Below are positions 7,562-14,848 of a stretch of DNA of 64,000 nucleotides, one piece after another (within the stretch, counting starts at the first letter, position 1; the number at the start of each line of letters is the position of its first letter). Below the pieces are notes generated by a model. It was not told the DNA's origin, did no database searches, and saw nothing but the letters and a program-made list of their open reading frames with translations. The stretch lies in NCBI RefSeq assembly GCF_013055795.1, contig NZ_JABETO010000029.1, positions 1 to 64,000 on the forward strand. Reading direction: 5' to 3'. Both the position numbers and the translations under genes were made by a program. Source of the stretch: Streptomyces sp. I05A-00742. Its GTDB lineage: Bacteria; Actinomycetota; Actinomycetes; Streptomycetales; Streptomycetaceae.

Positions 7562-8604
7562 TTACTGGCCTCCGCGCGCTTCCGTACCCAGGCGTTCAGC
7601 AGGGTCGCCAGCAGGAGCATCGCGCCGAGGAAGAACTTGAACCAGTCCGGGTTCCACTGCGCGTACACGATGCCCTTGCTCGTCATACCGAAGATGAACG
7701 CGCCGATCGCGGACCCGACGGCCGAGCCGTAGCCGCCGGTCATCAGACAGCCGCCGATGACGGCCGCGATGATGTAGAGGAGCTCGTTACCGACACCCTC
7801 GCCGGACTGGACGACGTCGTACGACATCAACAGGTGCTGGCCCGAGATCCAGGCGCAGAAGGCGACCGCCATATAGAGGCCGATCTTGGTGCGCCGGACG
7901 GGCACGCCGACCGCGCGGGCCGCGTCCACGCCGCCGCCGACCGCGAAGATCCAGTTGCCGGCGCGGGTGCGCAGCAGCACCCAGGTGGCCACGGCGACCA
8001 GGCCGAGCCACCACAGGACGGTGACCTGGAGGTCCACGCCGCCCACCGTGAAGTGCGAGGCGAAGAGGGCACGGGCGGACTCGAAGCCCTCCATGTCCCC
8101 GATGGTCTTGGTGGAGACGGTGCCGCTGATGAGCTTGGTGAAGCCGAGGTTGAGGCCCGTGAGCATCAGGAACGTACCCAGCGTGATGATGAAGCTGGGC
8201 AGTTTGGTGCGGGTGAGCACAAAGCCGTTGAAGAAGCCGATCGCCAGGGTGGCGAGCAGGGACACCCCGACGCCGACCCAGACGTTGGCCGTCATCTGGT
8301 AGCTGAACATCGAGGAGATCAGCGCGGAGCTGGTCACCATCACACCGGCGGACAGGTCGAACTCGCCGCCGATCATCAGCAGCGCCACCGGTACGGCCAT
8401 GATGCCGATGGTCGACGACGCGTAGAGCACGGTGGAGAGGCTGGACGCCTCCAGGAAGGAGTCGGCGACGATCGCGAAGAAGACGAAGACGGCGGCGGCG
8501 CCGACGACCGCGCCCAGCTCGGGGCGGCCGAGCATACGGCGCAGGTAACCCCGGTGCGCCGGCCCTTGGTCCGCCTCGGGGACGGTGGCGGCGGTACTGC
8601 TCAT
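7558..8604 (-). CDS. Sugar ABC transporter permease (RbsC/FrcB family)
   Basis: A 348-residue inner-membrane permease with eight to ten hydrophobic helices; the family motif I-G-G-E-F-D-L-S-A-G is near residues 96-105 and G-G-V-D-A-A-R-A-V-G-V near 228-238, both diagnostic of CUT2 permeases for monosaccharides. The ATG at 8604 overlaps the stop of the binding-protein gene by four bases (ATGA), and its own stop overlaps the ATPase start, so the three genes are translationally coupled. Longer frames upstream run antisense-like through the binding-protein gene and are not coding. Confidence 0.9.
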   Translation of the reverse strand: MSSTAATVPEADQGPAHRGYLRRMLGRPELGAVVGAAAVFVFFAIVADSFLEASSLSTVLYASSTIGIMAVPVALLMIGGEFDLSAGVMVTSSALISSMFSYQMTANVWVGVGVSLLATLAIGFFNGFVLTRTKLPSFIITLGTFLMLTGLNLGFTKLISGTVSTKTIGDMEGFESARALFASHFTVGGVDLQVTVLWWLGLVAVATWVLLRTRAGNWIFAVGGGVDAARAVGVPVRRTKIGLYMAVAFCAWISGQHLLMSYDVVQSGEGVGNELLYIIAAVIGGCLMTGGYGSAVGSAIGAFIFGMTSKGIVYAQWNPDWFKFFLGAMLLLATLLNAWVRKRAEASK

Positions 8605-9611
8605 CGGGTCCCCCGCTTGGTGTACTCGGCCAGGACCTTGGCGTCGTCCTTGGTGACGATCTGCGGGCCGGTGAGGACCGGACGGCCGCCGCCGAGCATG
8701 TCGCGGTTGTAGCGGTACAGCCAGAGCAGGTCCACGGCCTCGTAGCCCTGGAGGTAGGGGTCCTGGTCGACGGCGAACCCGAGCGAGCCCTCCTTGAGCG
8801 CCTCGGCGACCTTGGCGTTGAGGTCGAAGGTGTCGACCTCGGCCTTGCTGCCGGCCTGTTCGGCGGCCTTCACCGCGGTCGGCGCGAAGGGGGCACCGAG
8901 CGTGACGACGGCGTCGACGTCCTTGTCGGACTGGAGCTTGGCCTCGATGGAGGACTGCACGCCGGGCATATTGGTGCCCTCGACGTAGAGGTTCACCACC
9001 TCGCCCTTGAAGGACTTCTTCACGCCCTCGCAGCGCTGCTCGTGGCCGATGTTGCCCTGCTCGTGCAGGACACAGACGGCCTTCTTCCTCCCGCGCTCGT
9101 TGAGCTGCTCGCCGACGGCCTCGCCGGCGACGACCTCGTCCTGCCCGATGTGGGTGAGGGCGCCGAACTCCTTGGACTTGTCCGAGCCCGAGTTCACGGT
9201 GATCACCGGGATGCCGGCCTTCTTCGCCTTCTCCACGACGTCCTTCATGGCGTCCGGCTTGGCGAGGGTGACGATCAGACCGTCGACCTTCTGGTCGATC
9301 ATGGCCTGGACGCTCTGGGCCTGCTTGTTCCCCTCCACGTCGTGGGCGTAGAGGAACTTGATGTTGTCCTTGACCGCCGCCTGCTTGGCACCGTTCTGCA
9401 CGATGTCCCAGAAGGTGTCGCCATCGCCCGAGTGGGTGACCATCGCGAAGGTCCACCGGGGCGTGTCGACCGCGCTGCGGCCCTGGGCGGCCTTGGCGGC
9501 CCGCTCCTCGGCGCGCTTGCCGCCCGTACTGCTGCACCCCGCCAGTGTGGCGCCGAGCACCGCTGCCAGCACGGCGCTCACCGCACGTACGCCTGTCCGA
9601 ACCCTTGCCAC
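8601..9611 (-). CDS. Sugar ABC transporter substrate-binding lipoprotein
   Basis: A 336-residue periplasmic-binding-protein-like I lipoprotein (ribose/fructose-binding type). The N-terminus has basic residues, a hydrophobic stretch and a lipobox L-A-G-C, so it is exported and lipid-anchored to deliver sugar to the permease. The GTG at 9611 is preferred: GGAAGGG lies 9 bases upstream, whereas the alternative GTG at 9629 has no ribosome-binding site. It is first gene of the importer operon; two palindromes in the upstream gap and a divergent-facing GntR gene suggest local control. The sugar itself cannot be deduced. Confidence 0.88.
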   Translation of the reverse strand: MARVRTGVRAVSAVLAAVLGATLAGCSSTGGKRAEERAAKAAQGRSAVDTPRWTFAMVTHSGDGDTFWDIVQNGAKQAAVKDNIKFLYAHDVEGNKQAQSVQAMIDQKVDGLIVTLAKPDAMKDVVEKAKKAGIPVITVNSGSDKSKEFGALTHIGQDEVVAGEAVGEQLNERGRKKAVCVLHEQGNIGHEQRCEGVKKSFKGEVVNLYVEGTNMPGVQSSIEAKLQSDKDVDAVVTLGAPFAPTAVKAAEQAGSKAEVDTFDLNAKVAEALKEGSLGFAVDQDPYLQGYEAVDLLWLYRYNRDMLGGGRPVLTGPQIVTKDDAKVLAEYTKRGTR

Positions 9612-9746
9612 GAGGACTTGCCCTTCCACTGTCTGTCACGGTGCGGCCGGGCCCCGGTCCCGCGAGCCCAACCGCCCAAGTATCCGTCACGATCCGTCAC
9701 GGCCGACCGCGGGGGCTTTCACCCGGTGCGGTGTTCAGGTGTTCTA

Positions 9747-9760
9747 GTGGCGCGCGCCAC
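9747..9760. promoter_or_regulatory. Perfect palindrome, candidate GntR operator
   Basis: GTGGCGCGCGCCAC is a perfect 14-base palindrome about 140 bases upstream of the binding-protein gene and within the gap between it and the GntR gene. GntR/HutC regulators bind short palindromes of this kind. No binding data. Confidence 0.4.
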
Positions 9761-9776
9761 ACCACGTCAATACTTT

Positions 9777-9792
9777 GTCAGAACATTCTGAC
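9777..9792. promoter_or_regulatory. Inverted repeat GTCAGAA-N2-TTCTGAC, candidate GntR operator
   Basis: Perfect 7-base arms with a 2-base centre, overlapping the unusually AT-rich stretch upstream of the importer operon and ending 22 bases past the 3' end of the regulator gene. The position suits an operator or an early promoter element for the importer. Confidence 0.5.
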
Positions 9793-9814
9793 GACCGAGC
9801 GGTCCCCGACCGTC

Positions 9815-10564
9815 TCACGGCCTGGCCAGCAGCTGGAAATCGAAGGAGTAGCGGGAGGCGCGGTAGAGGTGGGAGCCGAACTCCACGGCCCGTCCCCTGT
9901 CGTCGAACGTCGTCCGCTCCATCGTCAGCAGCGGCGCCCCCTCCGGCTCCGCCAGCCGGCCGGCCTCGTCCGCCGTCGCGGCCCGGGCGCCGATGGTCTG
10001 CCGGGCGCTGTGCAGGGTGATGCCCGCGGTGCGCATCAGACGGTACAGCCCGGTCCCGGCCAGGACGTCACCGTCGAGATCGAGCAGCCCGACGGGCAGA
10101 TGGTTGCACAGGTGGGCGACGGGCTCCCCGTGCGCGAGCCGCAGCCGCTCCAGCCGGACCACATCGGCGCCCTCGGACACCCCGAGGGCGGCGGCGACGG
10201 CCGCGGGGGCGGGCACGGCGGCCAGCTCCAGCAGCCGGGTGGCGGGCTGCTGGCCCGCCGCCTCCAGGTCGTCGTAGAGGCTGCTCAGCTCCAGCGGCCG
10301 TCTGACCTGGCTGTGCACGACCTGCGTCCCGACGCCCCGGCGCCGCACCAGCAGACCCTTGTCGACGAGCGACTGGATCGCCTGGCGGACGGTCGGCCGG
10401 GACAGCCCCAGCCGTGCGGCGAGCTCGATCTCGTTGCCGAGCAGGCTGCCGGGCGCGAGTCCGCCCCGCTCGATGGCGGCTTCGAGCTGCTGGGCCAGCT
10501 GGTAGTAGAGCGGGACGGGGCTGCTGCGGTCCAGGGTGAACTGGAGGGATCGGTGCTCTGCCAC
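9815..10564 (-). CDS. GntR-family (HutC/UTRA) transcriptional regulator
   Basis: A 249-residue regulator: winged helix-turn-helix at about residues 18-85 (P-L-Y-Y-Q-L-A-Q then L-S-R-P-T-V-R-Q-A-I) and a UTRA ligand-binding domain at about 95-240 ending in R-A-S-R-Y-S-F-D-F. UTRA domains sense small metabolites, often sugar phosphates. The start is a GTG at 10564 (V-A-E-H-R-S); longer frames upstream lack continuity. It lies upstream of the importer genes on the same strand, separated by a 200-base gap with two palindromes, and so is the likely local repressor. Confidence 0.85.
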   Translation of the reverse strand: MAEHRSLQFTLDRSSPVPLYYQLAQQLEAAIERGGLAPGSLLGNEIELAARLGLSRPTVRQAIQSLVDKGLLVRRRGVGTQVVHSQVRRPLELSSLYDDLEAAGQQPATRLLELAAVPAPAAVAAALGVSEGADVVRLERLRLAHGEPVAHLCNHLPVGLLDLDGDVLAGTGLYRLMRTAGITLHSARQTIGARAATADEAGRLAEPEGAPLLTMERTTFDDRGRAVEFGSHLYRASRYSFDFQLLARP

Positions 10565-10792
10565 CCGAGGGAGGGTAGCCGGGGGACCTGATGACGGGAA
10601 GTCCGGAGGTCCGGTTGTCCGGACATATGCGTCGTGACCTGTGCGTGCGAGCGGGGTGCCGTGGCGCGCGCGGCCGTTGAGCGCTCCCCCGGTCGCGCGG
10701 CCGCGCCGGTCCGCGCGGGCTGCCGTACGGGCCCCGGATGCGCGAGGATCGGCCCGGCGCGGGACGCGGTGCCCGCGGGAGGGGGAGCGCCG

Positions 10793-11419
10793 GTGAAGGT
10801 CCTGGCCCTCGGTGTGGCGCTGGGCCTGAGCGCGGGTGTCAGCCCGGGGCCGCTGCTGGCCCTGGTGGTGTCCGGCACTCTGCGCGGTGGGCTGGGCGTG
10901 GGCCTGCGGGTGGCGGCCGTGCCGGTGCTCACCGATCTGCCGGTGATCGTGCTGTCGGTGACCGCGCTGTCCGCCCTGCCGGACCGGGCCGTCGCCGCGG
11001 GCGGCCTCGCCGGTGGCCTCTTCCTGCTGTGGCTGGGCGGCTCGACGCTGCGGGAGGCACGCACGGCCGAACTCCCGCGCCCGGACGACGCCGGGGCGCC
11101 CGCCGAAGGCCGTCGGACCGTCCGGCAGGGCGTGCTGGTCAACCTCCTCAGCCCGCACCCGTGGCTGTTCTGGCTGACCACGGGGTCACCGCTGCTCGTC
11201 GACGCGTGGCGGGACGGGCCCGGGGGCGCGGGCGGCTTCCTGGCCGGCTTCTACGCCCTGCTCGTCGGCAGCAAGGCGCTCCTCGCCCTGGTCGTGGCCC
11301 GCACCCGGCGCCGGATGACGACCCGGGCCTTCCGGCTGCTGCTCGCCGGGGCGGGCGGCCTGCTCCTGGCGGCGTCCGCGCTGCTGCTCGCGGAGTTCGG
11401 CGGGGCGCTGACCGCCTGA
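10793..11419 (+). CDS. LysE/RhtB-family amino-acid exporter
   Basis: A 208-residue membrane protein with about six hydrophobic segments and the family N-terminal motif G-x-S-P-G-P (here V-S-P-G-P-L-L-A-L-V), typical of LysE/RhtB exporters of amino acids. The GTG at 10793 follows GGGAGGGGGA at good spacing; the longer open frame upstream is Arg/Pro-rich and overlaps the GntR promoter. It is followed by a repeat-rich gap and a convergent aldolase-like gene, so it seems to be monocistronic. Substrate unknown. Confidence 0.85.
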   Translation: MKVLALGVALGLSAGVSPGPLLALVVSGTLRGGLGVGLRVAAVPVLTDLPVIVLSVTALSALPDRAVAAGGLAGGLFLLWLGGSTLREARTAELPRPDDAGAPAEGRRTVRQGVLVNLLSPHPWLFWLTTGSPLLVDAWRDGPGGAGGFLAGFYALLVGSKALLALVVARTRRRMTTRAFRLLLAGAGGLLLAASALLLAEFGGALTA

Positions 11420-11453
11420 CCGGCGGCCCCGCGCTGACCGCTCGACCGGCGGC

Positions 11454-11581
11454 CCCGGGCAGGGCAAGGCGCCGACCGACCGACCGGGGGCCGGCCACGG
11501 CAGGACGCCGACCGACCGGGGCCCGGCAACGGCAAGACGCCGACCGACCGGGGCCCGTGCATGGCAAGACACCGACCGACC
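11454..11581. repeat. 32-bp tandem repeat array (three good units plus one degenerate)
   Basis: Units at 11486-11517, 11518-11549 and 11550-11581 share the core GACGCCGACCGACCGGGGCC; a degenerate unit precedes them at 11454-11485. Nearby are two copies of CGACCGGCGGCCCCG-like sequence (11420-11457) and two 24-base copies starting GAGGCCCGTG (about 11591-11640). The whole gap between the exporter and the aldolase-like gene is built from such direct repeats. Confidence 0.85.
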
Positions 11582-11648
11582 GCCGGACCGGAGGCCCGTG
11601 CGCGTCGGTCCGGGGAGGCCCGTGCCCGTCGGCCCGGACAGGCCCGCG

Positions 11649-12296
11649 CTACGTTCCCCCCGCGCGATCCGCCTCCGCGAGCCGCCCGATCAGCTCCTCC
11701 ACCCGCTTCGCCACCGAATCGCGGTCCCCGTCCGCCAGTTCGGCGCCCATGCCGCAGGCGACCGCCCCCGCGGCGATCCACTCGGGAGCGGCGTCGACGT
11801 CGATCCCCCCGCTCGGCACCAGGGCCGCCTGCGGCAGCTCGGCGCGGATCTCCCGGATGCGCTCGGGGCGGTGGCAGGTGGGGCAGGAGGAAGGGAAGAG
11901 CCTGAGCGCGTCGGCGCCCAGTTCCAGCGCCCGGACGATCTCGGCCGGGGTCGAGACGCCCACGAAGACCGGGACGCCGTGGCGGTGGCCGGTGCGCAGC
12001 ACCTCGGGGTCGAGGGCAGGCGAGCTCAGGAAACGGGCGCCCGCCTCGACGGCCAGCCGGGCGGAGGCGGCGTCCAGGACCGTGCCGGCGCCGATGACCG
12101 CCTCGTCACCGACCTCCCGGACCAGGGTGGCGACGGCGTCCAGGGCGAAGGGAGTGGCGAGGGATATCTCCAGGCTGGTGAGTCCGGCCGCGAGCAGGGT
12201 GCCCGACGTCAGCGTCGCCTGGTCGTAGCTGTCGCCGCGCACCATGGCGAGGACGCGTTGCCCCAGCGCTGCCCGGGTGATCTCCCAGCGATACAC
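11649..12296 (-). CDS. KDPG/KHG aldolase-family protein (Eda-like) lacking the catalytic lysine
   Basis: A 215-residue TIM-barrel protein of the Eda family, which splits 2-keto-3-deoxy-6-phosphogluconate. Recognisable segments are S-L-E-I-S (E43, matching the general-base Glu), G-A-G-T-V-L near 69-74, S-S-P at 91-93, and P-S-G-G-I near 163-167. The Schiff-base lysine, expected in K-L-F-P, is arginine here (A-L-R-L-F-P-S-S, R132). Length matches the family. The start is a GTG at 12296 behind GAAGGGCGG. The usual partner Edd is not adjacent. Either a non-aldolase paralogue or one using another mechanism. Confidence 0.75.
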   Translation of the reverse strand: MYRWEITRAALGQRVLAMVRGDSYDQATLTSGTLLAAGLTSLEISLATPFALDAVATLVREVGDEAVIGAGTVLDAASARLAVEAGARFLSSPALDPEVLRTGHRHGVPVFVGVSTPAEIVRALELGADALRLFPSSCPTCHRPERIREIRAELPQAALVPSGGIDVDAAPEWIAAGAVACGMGAELADGDRDSVAKRVEELIGRLAEADRAGGT

Positions 12297-12593
12297 AACA
12301 GTTCGCCGCCCTTCTCGTCACGCGTGGAACGTCACGCGTGCGTCGTCTGCGGAACGAGAAGAACGGTAACGGCAGGGACTGACATCCGCCCCCGCCGCGC
12401 ACCCCGCCGCCGAGGCGAAGGCGTGCGCCGGGGCACGGCCGGGCGTGACGGCACCTGCACTGTTGCACGCCGTATCTGACGCTCCGTCAACTCCTGCTAC
12501 CGGGCACCCAGAAGTGGAATCCATCGTTCCAACAACGCCGGGCCGGCCGGGGCGACGCGCACCCGGCCGGCGAAGGGGCGGTCAGGAGAGGGG

Positions 12594-13016
12594 TCAGCAG
12601 GAGAAGTCGACGCGGGCGAAGGACCGGTAGTGGTCGGCGGTGTAGTAGTCCTCGCGGCTCTTCTTGCCGGCGACGATCCGGCGGGCGCCCCGGTCGGGCG
12701 AACCGGGCGTGATCACCGTGTACTCGTGGTAGTAGCCGCTGCTCTGCTTCGGCAGGACGCCCTCCCGGTTACTGAAGACTGTCCCGTCCTTGGGGTACGG
12801 GTACGGGCCGCCCTCCTCGATCAGGTCCAGGGTGTCGTGTGCCTGCGAGGGCAGCCCGGAGTAACAGATGTGGCCGACGCCCCGCACGGCGACGGACACG
12901 GTTCCTCCGTCCGCCGAGGGGGCGGCGGCGGTGGCGACGGTGGGGGTGCCGACGAGGAGGGAGGAGGCCAGAACGGCGAGCGCGCCGACGCGCGCGAAAC
13001 GGTGGGGGATGTTCAT
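12594..13016 (-). CDS. Secreted guanyl-specific ribonuclease (RNase Sa/N1-T1 family)
   Basis: A 140-residue pre-protein: signal peptide about 1-32 (R-V-G-A-L-A-V-L-A-S-S-L-L-V-G, cleavage near A-T-A-A-A), then a roughly 100-residue domain closely resembling RNase Sa of Streptomyces aureofaciens. The catalytic residues align as E98 (in Y-Y-H-E-Y-T), R109, R113 and H129 (in A-D-H-Y), and the single disulphide would join C51 and C140. It cleaves RNA 3' of guanosine outside the cell. ATG at 13016. Divergent from the XRE-cupin regulator. No barstar-like inhibitor is encoded next to it. Confidence 0.92.
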   Translation of the reverse strand: MNIPHRFARVGALAVLASSLLVGTPTVATAAAPSADGGTVSVAVRGVGHICYSGLPSQAHDTLDLIEEGGPYPYPKDGTVFSNREGVLPKQSSGYYHEYTVITPGSPDRGARRIVAGKKSREDYYTADHYRSFARVDFSC

Positions 13017-13097
13017 GCGCCCAGCATGACGCGCGTAGCACATGTCATGTCAACGACAAACACGCGATGTTCCCCCACCGTTCACCGACTCCGCGTA

Positions 13098-13133
13098 TTG
13101 CCTGGGAGGCAAAGAGTTTTGCCTTTGAGGCAC
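13098..13133. promoter_or_regulatory. Two tandem palindromes TGCCT-N3-AGGCA, likely autoregulatory operator
   Basis: TTGCCT-GGG-AGGCAA (13098-13112) and TTGCCT-TTG-AGGCAC (13119-13133) are centred 21 bases apart, two helical turns, so two regulator dimers could bind one DNA face. They end 20 bases before the ATG of the XRE-cupin gene and lie in the divergent gap with the ribonuclease gene. Confidence 0.7.
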
Positions 13134-13153
13134 GGCAGGGCTATACCGGGAAC

Positions 13154-13798
13154 ATGAGCCCACAGACCGGAACGGAAGACCCCGCGACCGAGGATCTCCC
13201 CGCCGTCGCCCCGCAGTTGCGCGCGCTCAGGACCCGCAGCGCGCTGACGCTGGAGGTCGCGGCGGCCCGGGCCGGGCTGTCGCCCGCGCATCTGTCCCGG
13301 CTGGAGACCGGACGCCGTACGCCGTCGCTGCCCATGCTGCTGGCCCTCGCGCGCACCTACGGAACGACGGTATCCGACCTCCTCGGGGAAGTGCCCCAGA
13401 CGGCGGACCCGATCGTGCGCGCGGACCGGATGGAGGCGCAGCGGGCGGGCGGCTGGACGTACTGGCGGGCCGGCGGCTCGGGCCGCGCCATGCAGGCCCT
13501 GCGGCTGCACGTGCCGCACGGCCAGGACGCGGCGGGCCAGGAGGAACTGGTGCGGGTGCACCCGGGCGAGGAGTGGCTGTACGTCACCGGGGGCCGGCTC
13601 CGGCTGGCGCTCGGCGGGACGACGCACATGCTCGGCCCCGGCGACGCGGCCCACTTCGACTCCCTCACCCCGCACCGCATCGCGGCCGCCTCCCACGGCG
13701 GGGTGGACCTGCTGTTCATGCACACGCTGATGCAGAGCGGCGCGGCCGGGCTGTGCCTCGGCGACGCCGGACCGACCCGGAGGGGACACCATGACTGA
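13154..13798 (+). CDS. XRE-family regulator with C-terminal cupin domain
   Basis: A 214-residue regulator with an XRE helix-turn-helix at about 22-78 (L-E-V-A-A-A-R-A-G-L-S then H-L-S-R-L-E-T-G) and a small-molecule-sensing cupin at about 118-195 (H-P-G-E-E-W-L-Y-V-T-G and G-D-A-A-H-F-D-S). ATG at 13154. Two tandem palindromes immediately upstream suggest autoregulation. Its stop overlaps the start of the next gene by eight bases, so the small membrane protein is made with it. Similar regulators govern polyamine, amino-acid or detoxification genes; the effector is unknown. Confidence 0.88.
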   Translation: MSPQTGTEDPATEDLPAVAPQLRALRTRSALTLEVAAARAGLSPAHLSRLETGRRTPSLPMLLALARTYGTTVSDLLGEVPQTADPIVRADRMEAQRAGGWTYWRAGGSGRAMQALRLHVPHGQDAAGQEELVRVHPGEEWLYVTGGRLRLALGGTTHMLGPGDAAHFDSLTPHRIAAASHGGVDLLFMHTLMQSGAAGLCLGDAGPTRRGHHD

Positions 13799-14066
13799 CA
13801 CCGTGCACCGCCAGGCGGCGGACCACAGCGAGACGGCCACCACCGGGACCGCCCCCGCCCCGGAGGAGGCCGCCAACGGGCCGGAGGTCACGGCGGGTCC
13901 CGTCGTCCACGCGGCCGGGGCCGGGATCGGGGCCGGTGCCGGAGCCGGCAAGGCCGAGGTGGAGGACCGCGCCCCGATGGGCATGAAGGTCCGGGTCTTC
14001 ATTTACCTCGTCGCCGTCCACTTCATCTCCGCCTTCTTCTTCCTCCTCTTCTACATCGGCAAGTAG
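13791..14066 (+). CDS. Small single-helix membrane protein, DUF6126-like
   Basis: A 91-residue protein with an Ala/Gly/Glu-rich hydrophilic N-terminal two-thirds and one C-terminal transmembrane helix (V-F-I-Y-L-V-A-V-H-F-I-S-A-F-F-F-L-L-F-Y) followed by only I-G-K. It overlaps the XRE-cupin gene by eight bases. Small proteins of this build commonly follow XRE-cupin regulators in Streptomyces; the DUF6126 label is from memory. Function unknown, perhaps a membrane partner of the regulator or of a transporter. Confidence 0.75.
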   Translation: MTDTVHRQAADHSETATTGTAPAPEEAANGPEVTAGPVVHAAGAGIGAGAGAGKAEVEDRAPMGMKVRVFIYLVAVHFISAFFFLLFYIGK

Positions 14067-14166
14067 ACCGCCACCCGGCACGTGGGCCCCGGTTCCACCG
14101 GCGTCCGCCGGTATCCTGAGCGCCCCGTCCCTGCACCTTGGGCTCGCCGCCCGGGAAGGCGGAACG

Positions 14167-14826
14167 ATGGCGCGCACGGCGCAGGACGTCCTGACGGACG
14201 CGGTGCGGGAACTCGCCCCGGACACGGGCGCGAACCGGCTCGTCCCCCTGATCGCGACCGGCGCGGCCCCGCGCTCGGCGATCGCCGCCTTCGCCCTGGA
14301 GCAGCACCACGTCATCGCCTCCGACCGGCGCAGCTACCGGCACCTGGCGGAGCGGTCGGCCGCCCGTCCGGCGGTGGCGGCGTTCTTCGACCCGCTCGCG
14401 CGGGGCGAGACCACCGCGCTGGAGCTGCTCGGCCCGCTCGCGGCGGCCTGCGGGCTGGACGAGCGTGCGGTCGGGGCGTACGAGCCGACGCCCGGCGGCC
14501 AGGCGTACCCCGCGTACACGGCCTGGCTGGCGCTCCAGGCCGAGCCGGTGGACGTGGTGGTGGCCGTGACCGTCAACTTCGCGGCGTGGGGCGGCTACTG
14601 CACCACGGTGGGCCGGGCGCTGCGCACGCACTACGGGTTCGACGACACGGCGTGCGGTTTCTTCGACTTCTTCGCCCGGCCCGATCCGGACGCCGCCGAG
14701 CGGGCGCTGGCCGCGGTGGCGGCCGGGCTGGCGGACGGGGTGCTCACGGAGCGGCTGGCGCACCGGTACGGGCGGCTGTTGCAGGGCTACGAGACGATGT
14801 TCTGGAACTCCCTGCCGGAGGGCTGA
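14167..14826 (+). CDS. TenA/PqqC-like haem-oxygenase-fold protein
   Basis: A 219-residue all-helical protein resembling the TenA/THI-4/PqqC superfamily, with an early E-Q-H-H-V-I-A-S-D segment, a central E-P-T-P-G-G-Q-A-Y-P-A-Y-T-A-W and a C-terminal Y-E-T-M-F-W-N. The family includes thiaminase II and oxidases, and Streptomyces paralogues are often labelled regulators without evidence. The characteristic catalytic Cys of TenA is not obvious; a Cys is present in G-G-Y-C-T-T. ATG at 14167 follows GAAGGCGG. Not linked to thiamine genes here. Function unassigned. Confidence 0.7.
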   Translation: MARTAQDVLTDAVRELAPDTGANRLVPLIATGAAPRSAIAAFALEQHHVIASDRRSYRHLAERSAARPAVAAFFDPLARGETTALELLGPLAAACGLDERAVGAYEPTPGGQAYPAYTAWLALQAEPVDVVVAVTVNFAAWGGYCTTVGRALRTHYGFDDTACGFFDFFARPDPDAAERALAAVAAGLADGVLTERLAHRYGRLLQGYETMFWNSLPEG

Positions 14827-14848
14827 GGCCTTCCCCCGGAGCCGTACC

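Noticed and set aside
9630..9814. A small gene between the binding protein and GntR genes
   Set aside because: No frame with start, ribosome-binding site and coding bias; the region is better explained as promoter with palindromes.
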